From NCBI GenBank assembly GCA_015064745.1, contig SVRR01000012.1, forward strand, positions 1 to 48,402: a DNA stretch of 48,402 nucleotides, given 5' to 3'. Made by a program: the position numbers and the translations under genes. The number at the start of each line of letters is the position of its first letter. Position 1 is the stretch's first letter. Below are positions 1 to 7,460 of the stretch, piece after piece. The notes below the pieces were generated by a model. It did no database searches and was not told the DNA's origin. It saw nothing but the letters and a program-made list of their open reading frames with translations. Source of the stretch: Oscillospiraceae bacterium (lineage in GTDB: Bacteria > Bacillota > Clostridia > Oscillospirales > CAG-272).

Positions 1-1013
1 ACGCCGATCTCGCCCTGCATAATATCAACCACTCTTTTTACAAGAGGCAATCCGAGTCCGTTTCCTTGCGTTGCGTGCGAGGTATCACCTTGATAGAACT
101 TTTCAAAAATATGCGCCCCCACCTCAGCACTCATTCCGCATCCCGTGTCGGTTACTTTTACGGTAGCGTATTTTTCGTCTGCCGTAAGTACAAGCGAGAC
201 CTTACCACCATCCTCGGTAAACTTGAAGGCGTTTGAAAACAGGTTGTTCCAAACGAGCGAGAGAAGCTCCGCATCGGCAGAGACGTGCACACTCTCGGCA
301 ATATCGGTTTCAATTTCGATATTCTTTCTTTCCCATGTGCTTTCATACTGCAAAAGGCTCTCGCAAAGCTGCTCTCCGAGGTCGAAGGTGGTGGGGTTCG
401 GATAGATCTGCTGATTCTCAAGTCGATTGAGCTTTAATATATTCGTCATCATATCGGCAAGACGGCGCGAAGCATCGGTAATTGCCTTTGCGTACTCGAT
501 GCGCTTTTCTTCGGGCAGATCGGGAGTCTGCAAGAGTGTTCCGTAGTTCTGCATCACGGCAAGCGGCGTTTTCATCTCGTGGGATACATTGGCGATAAAA
601 TCGGTTCGCAGGGTTTCCACGCTCGAAAGCTCCTCTGCCATGGCGTTGATCGATTCTCCGATTTGATTAAAGCCCTCCATGCCCGAGCCGTGCATGTGCT
701 TCACGCGGGCAGAAAAATCGCCGTTCATGATTCTTTGTGCGGCATCCGTGATCATTTTTACGGGTCTATCAACCATGATTCTGCGACGGATAAAATCAGC
801 GGTTTTGAAAAGCACGGTAATGATGACCACGTTGAGAAAGGTGATCTTTGCCGCTTCTGCTATATTGTCTGAGGTATAGGTGAGCCCCATTTCCTTTGAC
901 AATACGTTGAGGAAGAGCATCATACAGCATGAGACAACAAATCCTACCGACAGAAAGAACAACAGGAAGCTGCTAAACTCCCGAAGGAAGCCGCGAAAGC
1001 TCGGCTTTTTCAT
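1..1013 (-). CDS. Sensor histidine kinase (3' end cut by window edge)
   Basis: Membrane sensor kinase that would autophosphorylate and pass phosphate to the response regulator encoded just upstream. Reading the minus strand from the ATG at 1013 gives MKKPSFRGF, two hydrophobic segments (about residues 14-38 and 53-69) with only a short loop between them, a HAMP-like linker, then the H-box FIANVSHEMKTP with the phospho-acceptor His145. Further on are the N-box (WNNLFSNAFKF), the G1 box DTGCGMS and a G2 box NGLGLPLV. About 337 codons are present and only the last part of the ATPase domain is missing. The start ATG overlaps the stop codon of the regulator gene as ATGA, so translation is probably coupled. 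The tiny extracytoplasmic loop suggests membrane or intramembrane sensing; the signal is unknown. Confidence 0.93.
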   Translation of the reverse strand, partial: MKKPSFRGFLREFSSFLLFFLSVGFVVSCCMMLFLNVLSKEMGLTYTSDNIAEAAKITFLNVVIITVLFKTADFIRRRIMVDRPVKMITDAAQRIMNGDFSARVKHMHGSGMEGFNQIGESINAMAEELSSVETLRTDFIANVSHEMKTPLAVMQNYGTLLQTPDLPEEKRIEYAKAITDASRRLADMMTNILKLNRLENQQIYPNPTTFDLGEQLCESLLQYESTWERKNIEIETDIAESVHVSADAELLSLVWNNLFSNAFKFTEDGGKVSLVLTADEKYATVKVTDTGCGMSAEVGAHIFEKFYQGDTSHATQGNGLGLPLVKRVVDIMQGEIG

Positions 1014-1681
1014 TTGATCACCGCCTTATAGCCAAGACCGTGAACGGTCTGGATCTCAAAGGAGTCGCACTCCGAAAGCTTTGCGCGGAGCTTGGTCATA
1101 TACACGTCGACCGTTCTCGTGCTCGTCTGCGTATCCACGTCCCAAAATTCGTCCATCAGCTGTGTGCGCGTAAAGGTCTTTTTGGGGTAGGACAGGAGCT
1201 TGTAAAGAAGGTCGAATTCTCTTGCCGTGAGAGATATTTCCTCACCGTTCAAGGTTGCGCTTCTCTCATCCGCATCCATCACGAATTTGCCAACCTCAAG
1301 GCGACGGCTTGAAGCAATCTTGGAACGGCGAAGAAGCGCGCCGATACGCAGAAACAGCTCGTCAAGATCAATGGGCTTGGTCATATAATCGTCGATACCG
1401 ATGCGGAATCCTCTCTGCTTGGACGCGAAATCGTCACGGGCGGTCATAAACAATATCGGTATATCATTATTGAGCGAACGGACGGTCTTAGCAAACTCAA
1501 AGCCGTCGATGTTCGGCATCATAATATCCGAAACAATACAGTCAAAGGTAGTCTTATACATCTCGTCATATGCGCTTTCCGCATCAAGACAACCGACCGC
1601 TTCATATCCGCTGTTATTCAGAAAAGAACACACGCTGCGGTTCAGATCTCTGTCATCCTCCACAATTAAAATTTTGAACAT
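1010..1681 (-). CDS. OmpR/PhoB-family response regulator
   Basis: DNA-binding response regulator of 223 residues, partner of the overlapping histidine kinase. The receiver domain (about 1-115) has the acidic pair D9/D10, phospho-acceptor D52 in SDIMMP, T80 and K102 in YMTKP. The C-terminal winged helix (about 125-223) ends with the typical VHGLGYKA. I place the start at 1681 because GGAGG lies 8 nt upstream of this ATG and MFKILIVEDD is where the receiver fold begins. The reading frame stays open for another 47 codons upstream, but that stretch runs through a hairpin cluster and does not look coding. The target genes cannot be inferred from this window. Confidence 0.95.
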   Translation of the reverse strand: MFKILIVEDDRDLNRSVCSFLNNSGYEAVGCLDAESAYDEMYKTTFDCIVSDIMMPNIDGFEFAKTVRSLNNDIPILFMTARDDFASKQRGFRIGIDDYMTKPIDLDELFLRIGALLRRSKIASSRRLEVGKFVMDADERSATLNGEEISLTAREFDLLYKLLSYPKKTFTRTQLMDEFWDVDTQTSTRTVDVYMTKLRAKLSECDSFEIQTVHGLGYKAVIK

Positions 1682-1970
1682 ATTTTCATCCTCCAAGGGC
1701 GCATTTTTGCTTTTATAATACAAGTGAAAATGGATAGCTTGCTGATACATTTTCACGACGTATTTCAATATTGCAGCCGCACGAAGTGCGGTTAGCGCGA
1801 CAGCGCCAAGACTTGCTCGCAAGGCTTTCTGCGAATATTATACCTATAGTATAACATAGAAATGTTAAAGTTTTGTTTGTGTTTTCGCCCTTCTCCCAAA
1901 ATCCTCCAATATTTTAGCGTTTTCGGGGCTTGATTTGAACAACACAAACCGCCAAAAGTGTTGATATCAG
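1682..1970. other. Intergenic stretch upstream of the two-component operon
   Basis: No gene is seen here. On the minus strand there are -10-like elements TATAAT (1842-1837) and TATACT (1853-1848) that could serve the response-regulator gene, but neither has a convincing -35 at the right distance, so the promoter is left open. The only other structure is the small hairpin cluster at 1777-1823, listed separately. Confidence 0.5.
1777..1823. repeat. Cluster of three short hairpins
   Basis: Three small inverted repeats follow each other: CCGCAC-GAA-GTGCGG (1777-1791), GCGC-GACA-GCGC (1795-1806) and CTTG-CTCG-CAAG (about 1812-1823). The first has the GAA loop typical of the hairpins in the two longer arrays of this window (4641-4820, 48080-48255). 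It may be a worn fragment of the same element, but the spacer words of the arrays are absent. Confidence 0.45.
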
Positions 1971-2002
1971 AAAAAGGCAACGTCAACTGACGTTGCCTTT
2001 TT
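1971..2002 (-). terminator. Rho-independent terminator of the 82-residue protein gene
   Basis: A-rich/T-rich hairpin: AAAAAGGCAACGTCA pairs with TGACGTTGCCTTTTT across a very short loop. It lies 13 bp past the stop codon of the minus-strand gene at 2016-2264. The symmetric A and T runs would let it work on either strand. Confidence 0.8.
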
Positions 2003-2015
2003 CAAAATGATGCGC

Positions 2016-2264
2016 TTAATTCTTCTTCGCTGCTTCAATGCGCGCATCGGCTGCCGCCTTGCGCTCGTTTGCCGCCGCGATCTGCGCCTCGCGCTCTTCC
2101 TGCATCTTTGCCTGTCTTTGAGAGGGGGACATTTTTGCCTCCTCCCAGTTTGCCTTTGCCTCCGCTTTTGCTGCGGCAAAGTTTGCCTTATCCACCTCGT
2201 GCTGTGCCTTGGTGCTTTCCTTCATGTCACCGAATGCCTTCTTAAAAAATGCCTTGATTCCCAT
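2016..2264 (-). CDS. Small charged helical protein, unknown function
   Basis: An 82-residue protein, MGIKAFFKKAFGDMKES, followed by an Ala/Glu/Lys-rich stretch (about residues 18-80) with no helix breakers except around SPSQ, so probably one long amphipathic or coiled-coil helix. There is no signal peptide and no membrane segment. A good ribosome-binding site (AAGGAG, 10 nt before the ATG) and its own terminator support a real gene. The N-terminal GIKAFFKKAFG could be an amphipathic membrane-surface anchor, which is an inference. I do not recognise the family. It lies 26 bp downstream of a two-TM protein gene and is probably cotranscribed with it. Confidence 0.75.
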   Translation of the reverse strand: MGIKAFFKKAFGDMKESTKAQHEVDKANFAAAKAEAKANWEEAKMSPSQRQAKMQEEREAQIAAANERKAAADARIEAAKKN

Positions 2265-2290
2265 AATAATTTATCTCCTTTTTATTTTTA

Positions 2291-2656
2291 TTACTTATTC
2301 ATAATTTTGTCGCTGAGGCTGAGAATCTCAGCACCGTACTTCTTCTTGCGCGAATTCAAAATTCCTTTATACATCGGATAGGTGAGAAGCGCCATGCCAA
2401 GACCGAGGGCGCCGATCACGATACCGGGAACAAGTGCGCTTGCGATGCCGAGCGTAGCACCAATGTCGGTCATAACAAGGCTCATACCTGCGCCCATAAC
2501 AATGGCGGAAATACTTCCAAAGATGTATGCAAATACGTTTGCGGGACGCTTTACTTTTGCATCAAGCTCACGAAGAGCATCAAGCTCGGAGGGAGTCTTT
2601 TCCATATACTGCGTGCGGATCTTCTGTGCCATAAACTGCTGATCGTTTCTGTTCAT
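2291..2656 (-). CDS. Small two-TM membrane protein, unknown function
   Basis: A 121-residue protein with a soluble N-terminal part (MNRNDQQFMAQKIRTQYMEK), two long hydrophobic segments (about 43-65, AYIFGSISAIVMGAGMSLVM; about 71-95, SALVPGIVIGALGLGMALLTY) and a short basic C-terminal tail. An AAGG site sits 11 nt before the ATG. Topology is probably both ends in the cytoplasm. The segment KTPSELDALRELDAKVKRPA resembles small uncharacterised Clostridia membrane proteins that I cannot name. It precedes the 82-residue helical protein, so the two may work together. Confidence 0.8.
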   Translation of the reverse strand: MNRNDQQFMAQKIRTQYMEKTPSELDALRELDAKVKRPANVFAYIFGSISAIVMGAGMSLVMTDIGATLGIASALVPGIVIGALGLGMALLTYPMYKGILNSRKKKYGAEILSLSDKIMNK

Positions 2657-2779
2657 TTTAGATTACCTTTCTTTGTTTTGATTTTGTAACTGTATTATAC
2701 CGGACGTTTGTTTTTGATTGTTTTGTGAAACGTTTGCGTTTTGCTTCTGAAATGTTTATGATATGTTAGAAAACGATTT

Positions 2780-4345
2780 TTACAGCATCGGTGCAAAAAT
2801 TCTGACTATCGAGCGAATAAACCGAGTAACAAGTCCTGTTTTCAGCATATCGGGCGTTACCTCTATGGATTTTGCCATCGTTCCCTCAATATCTTTTTTC
2901 ATATCCTTAATGGATCCGCACCGATACATCCACACGCCGTTTTCAAAATGGTGAACAAGACTGCGATAATCCAGATTGATCGTGCCGATCATAGCGTACT
3001 CATCGTCTGCGATATAGCTTTTGGCGTGAATGAAGCCGGGCTTGTATTCGTAGATTCTGACACCCGATTTCATCAGACGGTGGTAAAAGCTTCTCGTCAT
3101 ACCGAAAACGAGTTTTTTATCCGGAATATGTGGAACGATGATGCGCACGTCCACGCCGCGCAGGGCGGCGTTTTCAATGCTCTGACACAGATCGTTATCT
3201 ATAATGAGGTAGGGCGTGGTCATATACATATATTTTGTAGCCGAGGCAAGCATATTTTGAATCACGCTCTTTCCAACGCGGCGCTCATACAGGGGAGAGG
3301 GGCCGTCACCGAATGGGATCACATATCCGTCAGCACGTATCTCGTTTTGCTTTGGATAAAGCTCAATTTCTGTTGTGGGCAATTTCTTTACGTTGATGCC
3401 GTAATCTGTGAGGAACAGTCGTGTCAGCTCCCATACGGCCTCACCTTCCAGACGAAGGGCTGTATCCTTCCAATGCCCGAAGCGCTCAATTTTGTTGATA
3501 TATTCATCGGCGATATTCACACCGCCCGTATATCCCACCTTGCCGTCAATGACGCAGATCTTACGGTGGCTACGGTTGTTGAACTCGCTGTCAGCTTGTC
3601 CGCGCAAGCGTGAGAACGGTTTGGCTTCAATGCCGAATTTGCCGAGTTGCTTGTGATAATCGCCGGGAAGCGTACTCATACAGCCGATATCATCGTAAAG
3701 AACTCTGACCGTAACACCCGCGGCGGCTTTGTGCTTCAAAATATCCAATATAGAGTTCCAGAACGTCCCTCCCTCTATAATGAAATACTCTATAAAGATG
3801 AACTTCTCGGCTTTTTCAAGATCGGGGAGCATTGCCTGCCACATATTCTCGCCAAGCGGATAGTAGGTCTGCTTTGTATCCTTAAATAAACTTGCGCCCG
3901 ATATAGAGCATAGCATCTTTGCCTGTGCCGAGGCGTGATCGTTTTCGAGCTCCAACTCACCAAGGATTTCTTCTTGATTTCTTTCATACCGATATTTTTT
4001 CAATTCTTCAAGACGGCGAATGAATTTCTTTCCGAGCTTTCGAGAGTAAAAAAGGAAGTATAGCATAAATCCTGCAATCGGAAGGATCAAAACGAACAAA
4101 AGCCATGGGACTTTGTAATCGGGGTTGTCATCCGAGGCAATGATCTTGATGACACAGAAGATCTCCGTAATAAATGCGGCAATATAAAAATAAGGGATAT
4201 AATAGCAGCACGCAACAACGACGCCGATAATGGCAAGTATCTCAAAAAGCGTAATTAGCACAGCAATGATATAGCGAACGGGAATATAGTTATATTCGCG
4301 CTCTATGGTTTTTGTAGCTGTTTTGACCTTGTATTTCCGTTTCAC
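2780..4345 (-). CDS. cls: Cardiolipin synthase (phospholipase D family)
   Basis: Joins two phosphatidylglycerol molecules to cardiolipin and glycerol at the membrane. The 521-residue protein has three N-terminal hydrophobic segments (about 24-46, 50-70, 80-100) and the two PLD motifs: H260-R-K262-x4-D267 and H440-A-K442-x4-D447. Length and domain order fit bacterial Cls. The start codon is GTG at 4345, with AGGAGG 8 nt upstream; the codon after it begins KRKYK. The gene stands alone, transcribed away from the tmRNA region. A very similar PLD protein of another substrate range cannot be excluded but is less likely. Confidence 0.95.
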   Translation of the reverse strand: MKRKYKVKTATKTIEREYNYIPVRYIIAVLITLFEILAIIGVVVACCYYIPYFYIAAFITEIFCVIKIIASDDNPDYKVPWLLFVLILPIAGFMLYFLFYSRKLGKKFIRRLEELKKYRYERNQEEILGELELENDHASAQAKMLCSISGASLFKDTKQTYYPLGENMWQAMLPDLEKAEKFIFIEYFIIEGGTFWNSILDILKHKAAAGVTVRVLYDDIGCMSTLPGDYHKQLGKFGIEAKPFSRLRGQADSEFNNRSHRKICVIDGKVGYTGGVNIADEYINKIERFGHWKDTALRLEGEAVWELTRLFLTDYGINVKKLPTTEIELYPKQNEIRADGYVIPFGDGPSPLYERRVGKSVIQNMLASATKYMYMTTPYLIIDNDLCQSIENAALRGVDVRIIVPHIPDKKLVFGMTRSFYHRLMKSGVRIYEYKPGFIHAKSYIADDEYAMIGTINLDYRSLVHHFENGVWMYRCGSIKDMKKDIEGTMAKSIEVTPDMLKTGLVTRFIRSIVRIFAPML

Positions 4346-4510
4346 AGCCCTGCCCTCCTAAACAAATTTTCCCGATTTTACACCGCTATTATAGCAAGGG
4401 CTTGTTTTTGAAAGGTTTGACTTTTGTTTGTGTTTTGTTAACGCGAAAATTTTCCCAAAAATTCCTAAAAAAGAGAAACTTCGTGCCTATCATCTTCATC
4501 CAAAAAACAA

Positions 4511-4820
4511 TTTGGCACCGAGGCGTGTGCTTGTCTTGATACGAGGCGTGTGCTTGTCTTGATACAAGTCGGCGTCGCTTCGCTAAAAGAAAAAAGAAAG
4601 GCTTTAACCTTGCATAAATTCTATTATCTACGTACCAAATCAATGCGGAGCATTGTATGGAATCAACACAAAGTGTTGTATGGAATCCGTCGCAGACGGT
4701 ATGGAATCAAGACCGAAGACGGAGAAATACAAGCTATCGCTTGATGCCATACGCGGACGAGCCGCAATTCCATACAATTCGCTATGCGAATTGATGCCAT
4801 ACCAAGCCCTTCGGTCTTGG
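4511..4820. repeat. Hairpin array A (mirror-image mosaic repeat)
   Basis: The gap between cls and the tmRNA terminator holds no gene but a structured element. It opens with TTTGGCACCG, then GGCGTGTGCTTGT, and ends with CTTGGATAAA. Between 4641 and 4820 lie at least seven small hairpins: 4641-4655 (CAATGC/GCATTG), 4664-4678 (CAACAC/GTGTTG), 4687-4699 (CCGTC/GACGG), 4730-4743 (CAAGC/GCTTG), 4753-4765 (GCGG/CCGC), 4775-4793 (CAATTCGC/GCGAATTG) and 4802-4820 (CCAAG/CTTGG). Spacers in the left half read TATGGAAT three times (4656, 4679, 4700); in the right half they read ATGCCATA, ATTCCATA, ATGCCATA (4744, 4767, 4794), which are the reverse complement. The layout matches array B at 48044-48258. 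Confidence 0.85.
4520..4565. repeat. Exact 23-bp tandem duplication in array A leader
   Basis: Two perfect head-to-tail copies (4520-4542 and 4543-4565) of a unit that starts GAGGCGTGTGC and ends GTCTTGATAC. Array B has only one copy of the corresponding GGCGTGTGCTTGT word (48054-48066). The duplication therefore looks recent and specific to array A. Confidence 0.9.
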
Positions 4821-4822
4821 AT

Positions 4823-4858
4823 AAATAAAAAGACGAACCGAAGTTCGTCTTTTTATTT
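4823..4858 (-). terminator. Terminator of the tmRNA gene
   Basis: Perfect stem AAAAAGACGAAC / GTTCGTCTTTTT with a TTCG tetraloop on the minus strand, followed by an AT-rich tail. It begins directly at the encoded CCA end of the tmRNA, so processing and termination are tightly linked. Confidence 0.9.
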
Positions 4859-5252
4859 TGGTGGAGGTGACGGGAATCGAACCCGTGTCCGAAAACCTCT
4901 TGATATGACCTTCTCCGTGGGCAGTCTGTTTTTTGAAATTCCCCCATCGGGACGCGAGCAGACACGCTTGACGGCAGGGTAGCCCTTTTTTGCCTGACGG
5001 GCTCAAGGGCGAAAGACCCGTGCAGGTTCACCGCTTGTTTGACGCTCAGTCCTCCGTCGCGGTCATCGGAGGAGGAACGGGTGGCATAAGAGCCACAGCA
5101 CCGCTAACTGACAGCCCCGAAGGGCGGTCAATTAGGCAGCCATTGCAACAGTTCTGTTGTCGTTTAATTTTAAGGTTGGACATTTTAACGGGATTATCCT
5201 GCCCGCCACGCTTATCATACCGCAAAATCCCCGTCGAAACCATGGCACCCCC
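4859..5252 (-). ncRNA. ssrA: tmRNA (ssrA)
   Basis: One-piece transfer-messenger RNA that rescues stalled ribosomes. The 5' end GGGGGTGCCATGGTTTCGAC and the 3' end GGTTCGATTCCCGTCACC followed by TCCACCA are the tRNA-like halves; GGGGGTG pairs with CACCTCC as a 7-bp acceptor stem with one G-T pair, and CCA is encoded (4859-4861). The tag frame ends NDNRTVAMAA then TAA, a good AA-ending proteolysis tag. The resume codon is not obvious to me: upstream codons in this frame read CCA ACC TTA AAA TTA. Several later helices rich in GC fit pseudoknots PK2-PK4. The length of 394 nt is normal. Confidence 0.95.
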
Positions 5253-5284
5253 ATAAAGAAGGCAGAGAATTTCTCAGCCTTAGT

Positions 5285-5313
5285 AGTATACTTCATTTTT
5301 CTCGGTTTGTCAA
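5285..5313 (-). promoter_or_regulatory. Promoter of ssrA
   Basis: Minus strand: consensus -35 TTGACA (5313-5308), 17-bp spacer, -10 TATACT (5290-5285). Transcription would start about 25 nt before the mature 5' end at 5252, leaving a short leader for RNase P. Confidence 0.9.
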
Positions 5314-5362
5314 GAGGTGATACACGGAAGATAAAAAAACCTGCTTTTTTGCACCATTTTAC

Positions 5363-5389
5363 TTGACAAAAAAGAGGATATGTTATAAT
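5363..5389 (+). promoter_or_regulatory. Promoter of the broken glycosidase gene
   Basis: TTGACA (5363-5368) and TATAAT (5384-5389), both consensus, but the spacer is 15 bp, shorter than the usual 17. It is still intact although the gene behind it is broken. Confidence 0.75.
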
Positions 5390-5398
5390 GAAAGCGTA

Positions 5399-5427
5399 AA
5401 AAATGCCCTAAAAATGCCCTAAAAATG
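5399..5427 (+). repeat. Tandem 11-bp repeat in the glycosidase leader
   Basis: AAAAATGCCCT occurs twice in tandem (5399-5409, 5410-5420) and is followed by a partial third copy AAAAATG (5421-5427). It lies just after the start point of the promoter at 5363-5389, where a repressor or leader element could sit. The role is unknown. Confidence 0.7.
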
Positions 5428-5455
5428 ATAATCTTCAGTGAGGAAAGGAACGACT

Positions 5456-7281
5456 ATGAAAAGCCAAAATAATTATGATTTCAGACGAGAACTTTTGACC
5501 GTTCATGAGCCGAATCTTCGCGATTTTGAAAGAGTACCGCAGTTGCACGAGCTTTGGCTTGCGGAGGGCGCGCATATTCGTATCGCGGCTGATGAGTGCG
5601 CGGTCATTTCGGTTGCCGCAGAGGACTTTTGTGATTATCTCTCCGTTTCCATGGGTGTATCCGCTGCCGTCGTGACTGACGGAAAGGGAAGCGTTACCGT
5701 TCGTCTTGCCAAGGACGCGGGCGTTGACCTCGGTGAGTTTGCCGCGTATAAGGGCTTCCGTATTGAAACGAGCGCTGACGGCATCACCGTTACCGCGCAC
5801 GATGAGCGCGGTGCACAGCAGGCACTCTATTACATCGAAGACCTTATGAACTTTGCGGGCGCACCCTGCCTCGCTTACGGTAAGATCGAAAAGCGCGCCA
5901 TGTACACGCCACAAATGGTACATTCCGCTTATGACATTGATGAAAGGGGCTTACCATCGTCGGCGAGGCGGTCAAATTCCCGAGCCGAGATCCCTCTATT
6001 CCCGAGGGCGTTGCCCCCGGCTGGTGGCCATGTTCCGACTGGCCGCTTTTGCTGGATATGATTCAAAAGGCGGTGTATAAATACCGCCCCGATGCCGAGA
6101 TCATTCTCTCCTCCTACAATTGGGGATTGCAGGATAAGGAGGTTCGCCAAAAGCTGATTGCATCCCTGCCCAAGGGCGTCATTCTCAACTGCGGTTGGGA
6201 GATGTTCGAGTATTACGATCTTGACGGCGTCAAGGAAATGTGCTGTGATTATTCCTTGCGTGTTGTAAAGCCGGGATACTATTTCCGCACCGAAGCGGAG
6301 GCGGCGGTGCGCCACGGCATCGAGCTTCGTACCATCGCCAACACGGGCGGCAAGACTTGGGATTTCGGGGCGATCCCCTATATCCCCGCACCCTACCGTT
6401 GGGCGGAGCGCTTTGAAGCGCTCAGGGAGGCGCATGACAATTGCGGCCTTGAAGGAGTGTTAGACTCCATTCATTACGGGGTTTATCCCTCCTTTATTTC
6501 GGAGATCGCCAAATGGGCGTTTTCGGAGCCGCGAGTTGACCTAAATGCGTTGATTCCGAAGATCCTTGCCATGCATTTCGGCAAAAGAGATATCGAGAAG
6601 ATCGACAGCGCCATGCGCAAATGGAGCGAGGCGCTCGCGAATATGGTTCCCACCACCGAGGATCAGTACGGCGCATTGCGCATCGGCCCTTCGCACCCCT
6701 TGTATGCGGGAAGAAGCATTAAGGAGGGCGTCAGCCCGCCGCAAGACAAATTCGCCATGCATAAAACCACCCCCGGGATGTATAAGAGCGTTTATTTCCG
6801 CTATGCCCACGGGGATGAGAGTCCCGAAGTGCTTCGTATGCCCAAGGAGATTGCCGCGTATGAAAGGGTTTTGGCGTGTATTGAGGATGGACTTGTGCTT
6901 CTTGAGAGTGTCGGTGAAAAGAACAAGGAGCTTTTGCGACTCATCAATATGGGGCACTTTATGCGCCGTAGCATCATAACCGCATTACACACCAAGCACT
7001 ACTATGTGCTTGATCAGGCGCGCATGGCGTCGTATGATAACAACGAGAAAGCGGCAACGATCCGGGATATGATCGCGCTTTTAGAGGAAGAGCGTAAAAA
7101 CGCCGAAGAGACCATTCCTCTCGTGGAATACGACGCATCCTTCGGCTTTGCGCCTTCGATGGAATATGTCACCGACCGTGCGCGCCTTTTGTGGAAGATG
7201 GCGCAGGTGGATGATGAAATCGCGCGTTGTCGCCGTCAAATAGCTTCTCCGACGGCGAGCGATGACGTCTTCTTTCCGTGA
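5456..7281 (+). pseudogene. Family 20-like beta-N-acetylhexosaminidase, internal out-of-frame deletion
   Basis: The first frame starts at the ATG at 5456 (AGGAAAGGA upstream) and codes a typical N-terminal alpha/beta domain ending GAQQALYYIEDLMNF, then MYTPQMVHSAYDIDE. At about 5940-5947 the coding sense moves to the +1 frame, which continues GLTIVGEAVKFPSRDPSIP, PGWWPCSDWP and ends at 7281. In relatives I remember, roughly 80-90 residues of the catalytic barrel lie between these two blocks. They are missing here and the frame is lost: the first frame then stops at 6061. The remaining 440 codons of the second frame are clean. The encoded cytoplasmic enzyme would have trimmed N-acetylhexosaminides. 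A chimeric assembly cannot be excluded. Confidence 0.8.
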
Positions 7282-7329
7282 CCTAACAATAAATTCAAAA
7301 GTGTTTATCCGTATAAGCATTAAAGAGGA

Positions 7330-7357
7330 GGAACAGATGAAAATCTGTTCCTTTTTT
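7330..7357 (+). terminator. Terminator after the broken glycosidase gene
   Basis: GGAACAGAT / ATCTGTTCC stem with a GAAA loop, followed by six T. It separates the glycosidase remnant from the citrate synthase promoter. Confidence 0.9.
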
Positions 7358-7400
7358 AAGTAAAAAACGCAATTTAATACAAAAAAATATACACACACTC

Positions 7401-7429
7401 TTGACAAAATTCACAAAAGCTGATATAAT
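7401..7429 (+). promoter_or_regulatory. Promoter of the citrate synthase-aconitase operon
   Basis: Perfect sigma-A promoter: TTGACA (7401-7406), 17-bp spacer, TATAAT (7424-7429). The GTATAC palindrome just after the -10 (7431-7436) could be part of an operator for the GntR regulator in the operon, which is an inference. Confidence 0.9.
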
Positions 7430-7460
7430 TGTATACAATAATACGAAGGAGGAATGTCTC

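Noticed and set aside
1682-1822. N-terminal extension of the response regulator
   Set aside because: The added 47 residues run through the hairpin cluster and past a strong ribosome-binding site; the receiver domain starts at the later ATG.
4641-4820. Possible CRISPR array
   Set aside because: Repeats are 8-mers with inserts that are themselves palindromes, the orientation switches midway, and no cas genes are present.
5929-6435. Minus-strand open frame over the glycosidase deletion point
   Set aside because: It spans both halves by chance in antisense and has no start signal or motif.
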